Positions 23,450 to 34,653 of a stretch of DNA of 64,000 nt are shown in pieces. Each line of letters begins with the position of its first letter. The first letter of the stretch is position 1. The notes beneath the pieces are model-generated. The model saw only the letters and a program-made list of their open reading frames with translations, had not been told where the DNA came from and searched no databases. The stretch spans positions 496,001 to 560,000 of the forward strand of contig JAEHOE010000087.1 of NCBI GenBank assembly GCA_016858145.1. The letters run 5' to 3'. The DNA is from Edaphochlamys debaryana (lineage: Eukaryota > Chlorophyta > Chlorophyceae > Chlamydomonadales). A program made the position numbers and the translations under genes.

Positions 23450-26400
23450 TTAGGTGGCGGAGGCGCGGGCACTGCCGCCCCCGCTGCCCCCCGCCCCCAT
23501 CAGGCCCCCGAGCGGGGAGGCGTGCAGCGCTCGGCGCCACAGCTCCGCCCACAGCAGCGCAACGTCCTGCTTGCCGCCCTGGGGGAGGCAGGTGGAAGGG
23601 GGTGGCGGGGATGGGGAGGGAGAGGCGGGAGGGTTACGGAATGGAGAGGGAAGAGGGAGGAAGGGGGCCAGCGTGGGGGTGCGTAGCTTGGTGACAGAGC
23701 GGGCAGCGGACAGCAATGCCGTCGTCTGACCAGCCAGCTGAAGTCCAAGCCTCGCCGCACCTCCTCCACGCCGCCTCCCTCCCTCCTCACCGCCGCGATG
23801 TACTGGCAACGCTCATGTTCCCCGTCCCACTCCCTGACCCCGCCGCCGTAACGCTCACCGCTGTGATGTACTGGTTCTCGTTGACGCGGCGCAGTAAGTA
23901 CGGGATGACCTTGTCCACGGAACCGTACGGCGTGTACTTGAACACCCTGGTTCGTAGGGGGGGAGGGCCGAGTGGGTGGCTCGCGTGGGTCGAGTGCCGG
24001 GCGAGTACACGGACCGCACCACTGCCCATCGCCAAGGATGCAAGGCAAGGGTACAGCCATCCTTGGATACCAGAGCGCACGCCCTCTCATCAACCGGCAA
24101 CCGCACTCCTGAGCGAGCACCGTTACTCCTTGAGCGTTCCAGTGAACCCCTCCCCCCCACTCCCTACCCCACATGCCCCGCCCCCGCCCTCTCCAAGCAA
24201 CACGGCCCGCACCTGTACCCGTGTCGCCCCAGCGTGAATGTGAGGCTGTCCGCCATTCCCAGCAGCTGCCCGAAGTACACGGGCGCCTCGGCTGGGTCCA
24301 GCCCCAGCCGCGACATGGCAGCCACCGCCTGCTCCACGGAGGCCTGTGGAGGGGCACGCAGCATAGCACGGCACAGCACGCGGCATAGGTCAGCGCGGCG
24401 AGCACAGCACAGCACGGCACGCAGAGTAGGCGGACCGCGGCGGGGCGAACGCAGCAAGGAGGGCTGAGGAGATGTGCCAGGCGGGACGGGCACATGGACT
24501 GGATCAGTCCGCGCGCCGTTCCTTGGCGGCTAGGTGGAGCGAGGGGCTGCGCGGGCGCAGCTGCGTGCTTGCCTTGTTGTGGGAGCCCAGCATCAGCTCC
24601 GCGCGGCCCTCCTTGGCGGCACTGCGGGGGTAGGGTGGGGAAGTCGGGGCATGGGCTCATCAGCTCTGAACCCCAAGGCAGCTCCGCTCAGCAAGCATCG
24701 CCCCGCGACGCTTGCGCCCTGCCCTACTCCAGGGTGGGCGGTTGCAGGGGGTGGTTGGACGGGGGCGGGGTGGGAGCCGGGTAATGGAATTATTATCATC
24801 AAACCCTAAACCCAAAAGAGCCCTGAAGCACAAAAGGAACCCCGATGCGCTTCAACCCACAACTCCTGCGTCCCCCAAACCCCCCTCGTTGCCCCGAACG
24901 TCACGCACCAGAGCAGGCTGTCCAGGCTGCGCTCGAAGCAGGCGTGGGTGTCCTCGATGCGGTCCCACACGGGCGGGGGGAGCCCCGCCTCGGCGGCGGC
25001 GCGGCGCTCCAGGTGCAGGTAGGCGCCGCGGACCTGGCAGGGTGGGTGGGGTGGGGGAGGGCGGTTGGAGGAGCGAAGACGGGGGTATGCGGAGGAAGGC
25101 CACCCCAACGCCTGCGTGGTTCCCTCCCCTTCGCCTGACAGCCCGGGCCGCGCCCCGCAGAGCCCCTCATTCCAAAGGGCCCCCGCGGGCGTGGCAGGAA
25201 AGTCGGGTAGGAGAAGGACAAGTAGGAGGGTGGAAAGCGGCACCTTACGAGCAAGGCCATTGGGTTTTTGGAGATGTACCCATCTGAACGAGCCCCAAGG
25301 ACGGTCACGAGCTCCAAGCAACCATGCGACCCGACGGCTCAGGCAGAGGCCCTCAGCTAGCTCTGGCCCCAGTATCCCTCCACCCCAGGCCCCCCCACCT
25401 TCATGGCTACCCGGCTTCCCCAGCTTGACCACCCACCTCCCGGTCCCAGCTCGCCCCTTCCGCCCCTTCCTCCCACCAGCTTGGCCCCCAGCCCCGGCCA
25501 GCCCCTGAACCCAATGCCGCCCCTTCCTCCCGCCCCAGCCCTTGGCCCAGCACTCCAACCGTCTCTCTCTCAGCCCGCCCCTCCCGCCCCCTCCGCCCCC
25601 ACCCACCAGCTTGGCCCCCAGCACGTAGCCCTCCCGCTGCGCCCGCGCCAGGTCGTCTTGCAGCCGCTGCTCAGCGTCCCGCAGGTAGGCCTGGGGGAGG
25701 GGGGGAGGAGATGGAAAGGGAAGAAGGTGAAGGGAAAGGGAGGGGGTTGATCCTGCATTGGGACTGGGCAGGGGGCATGAGCCGGGCGCGGCCTGGGAGG
25801 GAGGTGTGTGTGCTGGGGGTAAGTATTCCTTGGGGCCTTTCTGCGGAAGGACAGGGTCGACTGACGCTCGCGCAGTCCGCGCCCGCTCGCACCTGGTAGG
25901 TGATGAACACGCGCGCCTCCGCCGGCTCCCCCTCTGCCGGGTTGGCGCAGTTGTACTCCCGCATTAGCTGCTGGCCGATGAGGTCGATGGCGGGGCGCAG
26001 GGAGGACTGCTCGGCGTCGATCATCAGCTTGACGCCCTATGTGGGGGGGGAGGGGGGTGGGGGTTTGGGGGCACGTGGGCAGGGTGACGGGTGATGGGGG
26101 AGGTCGTGTGAAGGGTGCAGGGCCGGTTTTTGCGGGGTGGGTTATTGCGGGTGAGGAGGTCCAACTCCGCTACACACTCTCTCACACTCCCGGGGTGGGT
26201 TATTGCGGGCGGGGGCGGCCCAGCTCCGCTACACCCGAGCCACCCGACGCCAACCCATCCTTCCTTCCTTCCTTCCAAGCAAATTGCTGCACACGCTCAG
26301 CACAACCTGCACGCACACAGCACGTATACAGCACGCGCACGCCACGCCCAGCACACGCCGCGCCCACCTTCCGGATGGCCCGCGCCACCAGCCCCTCCAG

Positions 26401-29245
26401 CCGCCCGAACAGCGCCTCCAGCTGCCGCTGCTCGTCGGTGGACAGCTCCCAGGGGCGCTGGGGGGAGGGGGCGCCTGCGGGCTCCAGGTGAGGGCGGAGG
26501 CGGAGGAGGGAACAATCAAAGAGGGGTCGGTGAGGTGAGCGGGGCGTGTGGAGATGACACTCCGCTATGCACATGCCCCAAGCCCGTACATCCGCCCAAG
26601 GCCATTCCTCTCCAAGGCTCCGCCGCCCCTGCCCGCTGTGCCGCCGACAGAGGTACTACTAGGCTAGGTACGGTGACCTGCCGCTACGGCCGATCCCGAC
26701 GGCCCCGGCACTATCTGCGCAGGCCGCACTCCTCTTCACCCCTACAGTGACCACCCCGAGCCCTGACATCCGGCTCAGGACTCTTCCCCCCAAGGACAGC
26801 CCCGCACCTCCATTGCCCACCCTCCCCACCCCACCCACCCGGCACCGCGGGCGCCTGCGCCTGCATGCTGGCCGCCATGTCGGGCAGGCGGCGCAGGTCC
26901 ATGCGGTGGGTCCAGGAGATCAAGTCGATGGAGCCCTGGGCCCGGGGGTCCAGCCAGGCCCACAGCCGCCGCCGCTCGTCGTCCGTGGCGGTGATGCCTT
27001 GGGGGGGATGGAGGGGGGCGGGAGGGGGGGGAGGGGGAGGGTAAGAGGTGGTGCCAGGTTGTTCAGTCCCGTGTGGGGCGCACAGCACACAGCATCACAC
27101 GGTGTCAGTGGAGAGCGCTATTTGCACAACGCCCGAGAGGCCTTGAGGGGTGAAAACACAGGGCTCCCGCACCAGCCGCACCCCGGCGCCCACCCGCAGC
27201 TGCCGCCAGCTTCTCATACACCGCCGCGAACTCGTCAGCGCTCACGGAGCCGTCGCTGTTGAGGTCGTACGCCTCGAACAGGGCCCGCACGGAGCGGACG
27301 GCGTCGGCCAGGTGCTGAGGGGAGGGGGAGGGGGAGCGGGGGAGGGAGATAAAGAGGTTGACGCAAGTTCAAGGGGTGCGTAGCGAGATGCTACGTTCTC
27401 CCTTGCCCTCGGCGCAGTGGGCTGCGTGAATGCGGGTGAGGTTCGGTTGCACGCGCCGCTCCCTGCCTCTTCCAGGCGAACGTGAGGTACCTCCCACCCG
27501 ACGCGCCTCCTCCCTCCTCCCCACCACCCCAATCCCCACTCCCCGCCCCGCGCTCTTCACCCTGCCCACACTCCTCCTCCCTTTCCCCTGCCCCCACCTG
27601 CAGCAGGGTGGGGTCCCCCAGCGCCGACAGCTTGATGGCCGCGAAGCCCTGCCCGGGCAGGTTGGCGGCGGTGTCGATGGCGGCGGCGAAGGCGGCGGCG
27701 TGGCGGTCGCACGCGTCCTCGCTCTGCTCGGGAGGGGGCATCGGGAGGGGGCATGGGGGGTGGGGGGTGTTCGTGACATGCAGGGGAGGGGCCAATGCAG
27801 GAGAGGGGCCAATGCACACGGGTGCGGTGGGGCGGCGCCGCATCACCGAGGTCACACGTCCGTGGTGGCGTGGTGGTGAACGGATGAGGGCCGCCGGCAG
27901 CCGCCGCAGACCTTGAGCCGCAGCCCACCTCACCCCACTTCACCCCACCCCACCCCACCCCACCTGGTACTCGTACGTCCGCGCCGCCACCCGGGACTGC
28001 ACCAGCGTCTCCCCGCCCAGCGGCTCCCGGGCCGACACGCGGGGCCGGGTCGAGCCCGAGCCCGCGGCGGCGGGGGCGGCGGACGCGGCAGGGGTGGTGG
28101 CGGCGGCGGTGGCGGAGGGGGTGCAGTGGTGCAGGAGGTCCTCCTCCTCGGCCCAGTCCAGGATGGCACCGATGCCTGGAGGGGAGGGGGAGGGGGGGTT
28201 GCAAAGGGGGGAAGCGTTGGGTGGTCAGTGGGGAGGGAGGGGGCACGTGAGGGCTGGGGCTCGGGGTGAAGCCCCAGCTACAGACGGTGCGCGCGTGACG
28301 CCGTTCCGGAGGCAGAAGTGGGGGTAGGGCTCGGGCTCGGGCTTGATCCCTCCTTGCATAGCTGCGCGATAGCCTTCTCCCAGATATAAAGGTGACCTGA
28401 ACTGCCAGGTGCTGGCCCCCAGCGGCCCCCGAGCTGAGCGCCCGCTGGCACGCTCCCCGGGGCCCCCACTGCCCCCGCCGCACCGTTGGCCCTCAGCGCG
28501 TTCATGCGCCCCCACACGTCCGCCGGCTCCTTTCCAGCGATGAAGTGCCTGTCGTAAGGGCGGGGTCAGGGTAACACACAGGTGCGTCAGCGCCAAACCG
28601 TTGGAACTGTGCAGCTTGCTGATGCCCTGCCGCCGCCGCGGCCGCCTTCGAAAACCACAACCTCGTCGCCCAAACCCAACAGCACCCCTGCCGCTCTTCT
28701 TGTCCAGACCCGGCCCACCTCAACCCGTTTCCCCTGCCCTAATAACCCCACTGGTCCCACCAGTAACCCAGCCCACCCATAGAAAGTGTCCTTGACAAAG
28801 CCCAGGGCCCTCTCGTCGCCCAGCCGCCTCCGCGCAGCCTCCAGCAGCGCCTCCGAATTTGAGGCCAGCGGCTGGACGGCGCACAGGCGCAGAACCACCA
28901 GCGCCCGGAGCAGGTCAGCGGTGCTCCGGCCCTCAAAGATGGCCGCGTGGTCCTGGAGGGAAGGGGAGAGGGACGTGTGTTGCATGGGTGCGGGGACAAG
29001 GCGGCGAAAGGCGTGGAAGGGCCGGGAAAGCGGGGGAATGCCGGCACACATCTGCGCACCGTGAACGTCAGGTCCGCTTTCGGCTCGGTTTCATGCGAGC
29101 TGAAGCCATACGTCTTGAAGACGCTGAGTGGCACAGGTCCCCGCACGGCGCGGGCGGTCCGCAGGCCTGCCGGTACCGCGGAGCGCATGGCCGACTGCCT
29201 TGCGCTCTGAAGACCACTAGCCGCGCGCCGCTGAATCACGTGCAT
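23450..29245 (-). CDS. PRODH: Mitochondrial proline dehydrogenase with EF-hand
   Basis: FAD enzyme that oxidises L-proline to pyrroline-5-carboxylate in mitochondria, the first step of proline catabolism. Predicted 633 residues, 15 exons: 29245-29060, 28952-28777, 28548-28484, 28175-27964, 27723-27598, 27314-27194, 26997-26839, 26474-26368, 26036-25893, 25690-25607, 25033-24909, 24621-24573, 24343-24213, 23946-23859, 23578-23450. The Arg/Ser-rich N terminus (MHVIQRRAASGLQSAR) looks like a mitochondrial presequence. Family motifs in order: FVKDTFYGHFIAGKEP, AILDWAEEED, GFAAIKLSALG, KLMIDAEQ (387-394), AKLVRGAYL (about 458-466), LGSHN (513-517), YFGQLLGM (541-548), YTPYG (566-570) and the substrate-binding RRVNEN (581-586). 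Residues 272-283, DLNSDGSVSADE, form a canonical Ca2+-binding EF-hand loop within the central insert that eukaryotic PRODHs carry. The C-terminal Gly/Ser tail is short. One intron (24572-24344) has a GC donor. Confidence 0.96.
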
Positions 29246-30172
29246 TGATGAATAGATGCAAGGCTGGTGAGGGCTTGGTGCGTGCCCTCAGCGCTCGTTT
29301 GGCGATTGTCTGAGCCCCGTGCGGCCTTTGCTACCGTCTCAGCAGACACAAGTCAGTTGTGTTGGACAGCAGCGATTGCTAGCGGAAGCAGCAACGTGGT
29401 GACGGCTAATGCCGAAGTCGGTCAAGGCGAGAGCGGTCGGGCGTCTGGTTATGCCCTGCTCTATATGCAGCCTGCAGCAGTGAGCGAGACCAGATAAGGT
29501 TATGGGGGCGTGCTCCACAACCGTGTACCGCGGAGGCCTTTCGACGCTTCCGGCATGCGTGCCCGCATGGGCCGGCCTGCTCGGCCACCAGGTTATGCGC
29601 AGGCCTCCGCTTGGCTTTGCTGAGAGGGGGGGCTCAGGGGACCAGCGGCGCACGCGGGTTGTGCACCTTGGGGCCTCTACCTCTACCTCGGGGGCAGGCC
29701 GTGGGCAGGGGTGGCATGTGGCGACATGTGGCCGGGGCACTCATACTGCCCCGCCCGGGCTTTCGTAGGACCTTGGCACTTTCCCCCCCATTACATGACA
29801 TGACATTAACGTCACCGCGCAAGTCTATGGTGGCCGGCTCCTGCGAAGCCTTCGGCCCAGCCGTTCCCCTACCCCACATTGCTAAATGTGCTCGGCATGT
29901 GCTCACGCCCACCGCCCCACCCTCGCGTCTGGAGAGAACTCCATCCGCTGCATGAATATTGAATACCCACGATATACCCACGACAATACCCCTTGCTGCT
30001 GATATAAGGTGTCGCTAAACACAGTGTCGACCTCTCGTCGTGCTTCTCCGCGTTTCCCTGACGGACCCGTTCCTCACGTGGCCTCACGAAGGCCATCTCG
30101 CCTCAGCATCTGGTCAGGACCCCCGTGGCGTCGTCAGCGGCTGCCCAGAACGTTGCCCTCCTCCCCAGGATC
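29246..30172. other. Intergenic region upstream of PRODH
   Basis: 927 bp between the PRODH start and the stop of the ankyrin gene; both genes are on the minus strand. It should hold the PRODH promoter and the ankyrin 3' UTR. A lower-GC stretch lies near 29950-30005. No gene-like frame is seen. Confidence 0.45.
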
Positions 30173-33100
30173 TCAGATCGCCGCCCACCACAGCAGGGGG
30201 CTCTCCAGCATGCGGGCGACGTCGTTGTGGCCCTCCTCCTTGGCCCAGTCCAGCGCAGTCCAGCCGCTCTGGGGCAAGCACCCGAATCGGCGGTCCGAGA
30301 ACAAAGAAGGACAAAGATTGATACCGGTACACTGGCCGGGCTGGGTCCGTGGCTGCATCACCCCGGTCCGCGCACTCCCTCCAAAACTGCAGACGGCAGG
30401 CGTCTGTGCCCCGACTCCACACATCGCGCTGGCTTCTCGAGCCCCCGGACGCCCCGCCCCCCGAACCCACCCGGTTCGTGGCCTTGCGGTCCGCTCCAGC
30501 GGCCACGAGGGCCTTGGCCGCCCCCATACGGCCGCTGCGTGCCGCCACCATCAGAGGGGTCATGGAGCCCTGTGCCAAGGGCGGGCAGGGTGCGGCAACT
30601 GTCATTATCAGCGCTTTGCCTGGACAGTGTTGCCGCGCGCGCTGGGGGATCCCGCCTCGCCTCCGGACAGATGCGGATGTGCACGCACGCCACCCGGGGC
30701 TGGCCCATGGCCCCGAACGGCCCCGAGCATCACCACCCTCAACCCCCCAAGCACCGCCCTTGCCCCAACCATCTAGCCCCACATCGCCCCAGCCCAGCCC
30801 TCCGCCGCACCTGCGCCAGCGCCTCCTTGTTGGCCCCGGCGCGGAGCAGGGCCCTCACCACGTCGTCATGCCCGTCCTGTGGGCGGGCGGGTTGTCGGGG
30901 GCGTCGAGCTGTCTGATCCGGAGTGTACATACCCTCCGAGGAGGCCCCCTCACCCAACACGTGTCCTGGCCTGCGGCTCTCCAGGTACTACCCTTGCCTC
31001 ATGATAGCGGGACCCCACACGGTACTGCTATCAACCTTACGTGCATTCAAAAGCCGCTGTGGATGGTGCCTGGTGCATACCTGGGTGGCGATGTGCAGGG
31101 GGGTCACGCCGTTGGCCGCCCGTGCGTCGCGGTCGGCGCCCGCGGCCAGCAGCACCTTGACCACCTGGGGCGGGGGGGGGGGGGGGGGTGGGGGGGTCAA
31201 CGAGAAGGGGTCATGAAGCGCAGCAGGGCTCGGGACATCCCCATGGCAGAACGGCGGAGGTGCAGGGCGGGTGTGCATCGCCGCCGGGGGAAGGAAGTCT
31301 TTCCAGATACCCATGTTTACAGACGAGCACGCCCCCAACCACCACGGCACACCTGCGTGTGGCCGTTCTCCGAGGCGATGTACAGCGGCGACTTGCCATC
31401 CTGTGTGTGTGGGGGGGGGGGAGGTGAGCGGAGCAAGGTGGTGAGGCGACGGCGGACCCTGCGTGCTGACAGTGGTGCGGGATCTGGGTTGGCCGCCGAT
31501 GGTGCAGGCGACAGAGTGCAGCATCCCTGGGGTCACAAGGCCGCGTTGACGGTAGGTAGTCGGAGGCAGTACGGCACCGTATGCAGCCTGCCTGCCCCCT
31601 CGTAAGTTCATTCTGGGGCTAAGACTCTGGGGCTAAGACCTCTTGCTGAGCTACGGCACCGACGGAGATAGCCCCCCTCACCTTGTCCACCACGCTGGTG
31701 TCGCACCCAGCGGCCACGAGCGCCTTGACCATGCCCAGGTGCCCCCTGGCCGCGGCGATGAAGATGGGAGCCACGTGCCACTGCACCGGGGGCGCGCAGG
31801 AGGCGGGCAGGCGGAGTGAGTGGGGGCAGGCCCCGCGAGCCCCGCAGTCATGTGTCGTACACTGCTTACACACCTCGCTACCCCCAGTACCCCGCACACC
31901 CCGCCCTCTACAGCATAAGCCCCAGACCGCCTTGTGCGCACTTTGAGTGCCCCCTTTACCCCCGCACCCCCCCAGACCCACCGGGCTGTCGACGGCGTCC
32001 GCGTTGGCCCCCCAGGCCAGCAGCTCCTTGACCACCTCGGTCTGCCCACTCGCGGCGGCGAAGTACAGGGGCGTGCGGTTGAACTGCAGGAGGGAGGTGC
32101 ACAAAGAAGGCTGAGTGGGCTATCGGGGTAGCCAAGGGGACGTAGAACGCAGGCTAGCTGCTACCTGCTAAACCCACGAACTTATGAGGCCTTGAGTGGC
32201 GCCTACCTGTACCACTTTGGGCATGCGCGCGCTTTGTATCCCCTACAGGATCCGACGCCCCGCGCCCCAGCCCACCTACCTCTCCGGGCCCATCCTTGTC
32301 AGCGTGCGCTGCCAGAAGCGCCCGGACCACCTCCACGTTCCCGCCCTCGGCAGCAGCGTGAAGCGGAGCGCGGCCATCCTGTTGGATTATTGAGGCCGGT
32401 TAGGGCAGGGCGACTTAAGCCGTTGCAAAGACCAAGGCGAGGCTCCCGAGGCAGCCGAGGAGTGCAAGTAGGACCCCCTCACCGCCAGGGGTGCTCACCT
32501 CCGCTCCCTGCCCCCGCCTGACCCTGTGCTCACATAAATCACGTTTTTGTCCGCTCCAGCCATTAGGAGCGCTTTGACCACCTCGACGTGGCCGTACTGG
32601 GCAGCACTGTTGAGGGGCCTCGAGCCGCTCTGGTGGGTGAGGGGTAGGGGGGGTGCGCAATAACCTCATCACAGAGCTCAGTCTGCCCGCAATGCTGGTC
32701 GGGTGTGGGTTGGATTGGTAGCAGGAGCCGAGTCTCGATGTGGGTCGGCGCGTCTCGGGCGTGCGGGCATCTGGGTCGGCGCTAGCGGGATCTGGGTCGG
32801 CGCTAGCGACACGCACCTCTGTGGCCAGTTCGGGGTCGGCGCCCGCTGCGAGCAGCAGGCGGACGATCTTGGCGTGGCCTCCCAGGGAGGCCAGGTAGAG
32901 GGGAGTGGCGCCGTCCTGCATGGGAGGCGGGACAGAGCGGATCCCGGTAGGTGGGGTGCTGGCGGGTTCGTGCATTGATTGGATGGGGCCCCAGGGGCCC
33001 CAGCCGGGCTGGACGCTGGCGCACATGCCGCTATAACACGCGGCACTGCCCGACCCACATGCCACGCCCTCCCACATGCCCACTGCCCCTCCCTCTCGCC

Positions 33101-33655
33101 TTCTAGTACCTGGCCCATCCGAGGGCAGCCACACCACCACGCACATGAGCTCTTGCGTTGACGTCTGTGAAGCGGTCGCGCACCCAGTTGGGTCCCTTGA
33201 GGCAGGCTGTGACGCGGTCCTCGCTACCGTTCTCGGCGGCCACGTGCAGAGGGGTCATGTGCCCGTAGACGGGCTGAGGGATGGGTAGGCGCGGCGGCAC
33301 GAGGGGGGCGCAGGGGTGAAGCTCGGAGGGTGAGGGAGACGAGCCAAGCGCGAGGGACCCTTCAAGCAATCAAGGCGGGACGGCTTCAACCCCGCAGCGT
33401 AGCGCATCCCATCACACCCCACAAGCAAGGGGCCGTGCGGACCTTGGTGTTGCGGCTGGTGGAGACCTTACAAACGACCGAGTGTCCGTGCGGCTTGGGC
33501 GCTCCATAGACGGTGCTCAGCGGGGGTGCCGCCGCAGAACAGCGCGTCGAGCAAGGCCGGCTGCGAGGCGCCTGCAGAGCTGCAGCGCCGGTTCTCGAGG
33601 CGCGGCCGGAAAGGCTCGCGGCGGGTCCGTTGCGCGAGGCAAGGAGGGCGGTCAT
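30173..33655 (-). CDS. Ankyrin-repeat protein (ten repeats)
   Basis: Predicted 401 residues, 12 exons: 33655-33467, 33273-33145, 32915-32817, 32629-32534, 32378-32280, 32083-31982, 31780-31682, 31400-31353, 31164-31081, 30876-30811, 30569-30471, 30268-30173. All junctions are phase 0, and most internal exons are 96-102 nt, encoding exactly one ankyrin repeat. Repeat cores: MTPLHVAAENG, ATPLYLASLGG, SRPLNSAAQYG, APLHAAAEGG, TPLYFAAASG, APIFIAAARG, SPLYIASENG, TPLHIATQDG, TPLMVAARSG, TALDWAKEEG. The protein stops right after the last repeat (LLWWAAI). Ankyrin arrays bind protein partners; the partner is unknown. The N-terminal 63 residues are Ala/Arg/Ser-rich and could be a targeting peptide. 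The first donor used (GTCTCC at 33466) is weak; GTAAGG three codons earlier would break phase, so the first exon is the least certain. Confidence 0.88.
31167..31197 (+). repeat. Near-continuous poly-G tract
   Basis: About 30 bases, almost all G, sit just 5' of ankyrin exon 9 on its minus strand, where they read as the C-rich tract in front of the 3' splice site. Length polymorphism or sequencing error is likely here. Confidence 0.7.
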
Positions 33656-34653
33656 CTCTTCAGCTGATGAGCAGCGCGTTGCTATTTGCTTTGTCTCTAT
33701 CGTGTCTTATCAGCGGAAAGCGGGCTCGCGGCAAAGGCCTTTGGTCCCGTTGGCGGGATCTACGCGATCGGGCCTGCATGACACACACGACAACCCCCCC
33801 ACGCACCCACCCTGCATTCTGCGTCGGCCAACATAATGCGACGCCAGTCACCGCGGCACTACGCCCCGTTGTCTATAATAACCCACCCAGCGCATGCACC
33901 CCCTTCCCCCCGCTCGAGCCCCCCGTCACTCCTCAACCCCGTTCAACCTTCCCCTGCTCAATAGCGCTGCTTGCCAGATTCTTTGGCAGCAGCCAACACA
34001 GGCACCATTCCGCGGCGGCTACCCTGAGCTTCTTGCACAAGTCGGACAGCCGCGGCGTGCCGCGGAGTCGCACAGCCGGAATGCTCCGGCCTGCCCCGTG
34101 ACGCCGACGGCCGTACAGCTGATGGCAGTCCTGCACGGCCATGCCGTTTCCAAGCTTTTGGAGCGCGCTTATGCATTTGCGCGAGAAATGCGACTCCTAA
34201 GCAAGGCGGCTCCGCCCGCGCGGCTCGTCCTGGCTTGAAACGGGCCGCTCGAAACGTCCGACATAGGGCGGGTTGAACATGCGCGCGGCCGCAAAGCCTG
34301 CCCTAACACATAACCTATACACAAGGCGCCAGGGCTAGCTGCTTAACACAGACGTACCGGCACGCGACACGTCCCTACAATAGCAGGACCCGCACCCACG
34401 TCGCGTCGGCGCAGCCAGGGAGCACCCGATCAACCCGCCACTTATACTTGAGTGAACACAGCCACATTGACATTTGTAAGAAACACGAGCGAGCTGCTTT
34501 GCCAGGGCGGGGACGACAGTGCATCCGAAGACTCCAACCCGATAGCCTGTCGTCGACTGCCGGTAGCGCTGGGATTGCGCTGAGATTATGAGACGATCGG
34601 GCGGTGCGTGAGGTCAGGAGCTTGACCGGCAGCGTTAACCGGCGCGGGCCAAC
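33656..34653. promoter_or_regulatory. Divergent intergenic region, ankyrin gene / TmcB copy 2
   Basis: 998 bp between the divergent starts of the ankyrin gene (minus) and TmcB copy 2 (plus); it presumably contains both promoters. By eye I find no long match to the 345-bp region upstream of TmcB copy 1, so the visible duplication seems to begin near the coding start. No defined element is recognised. Confidence 0.4.
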
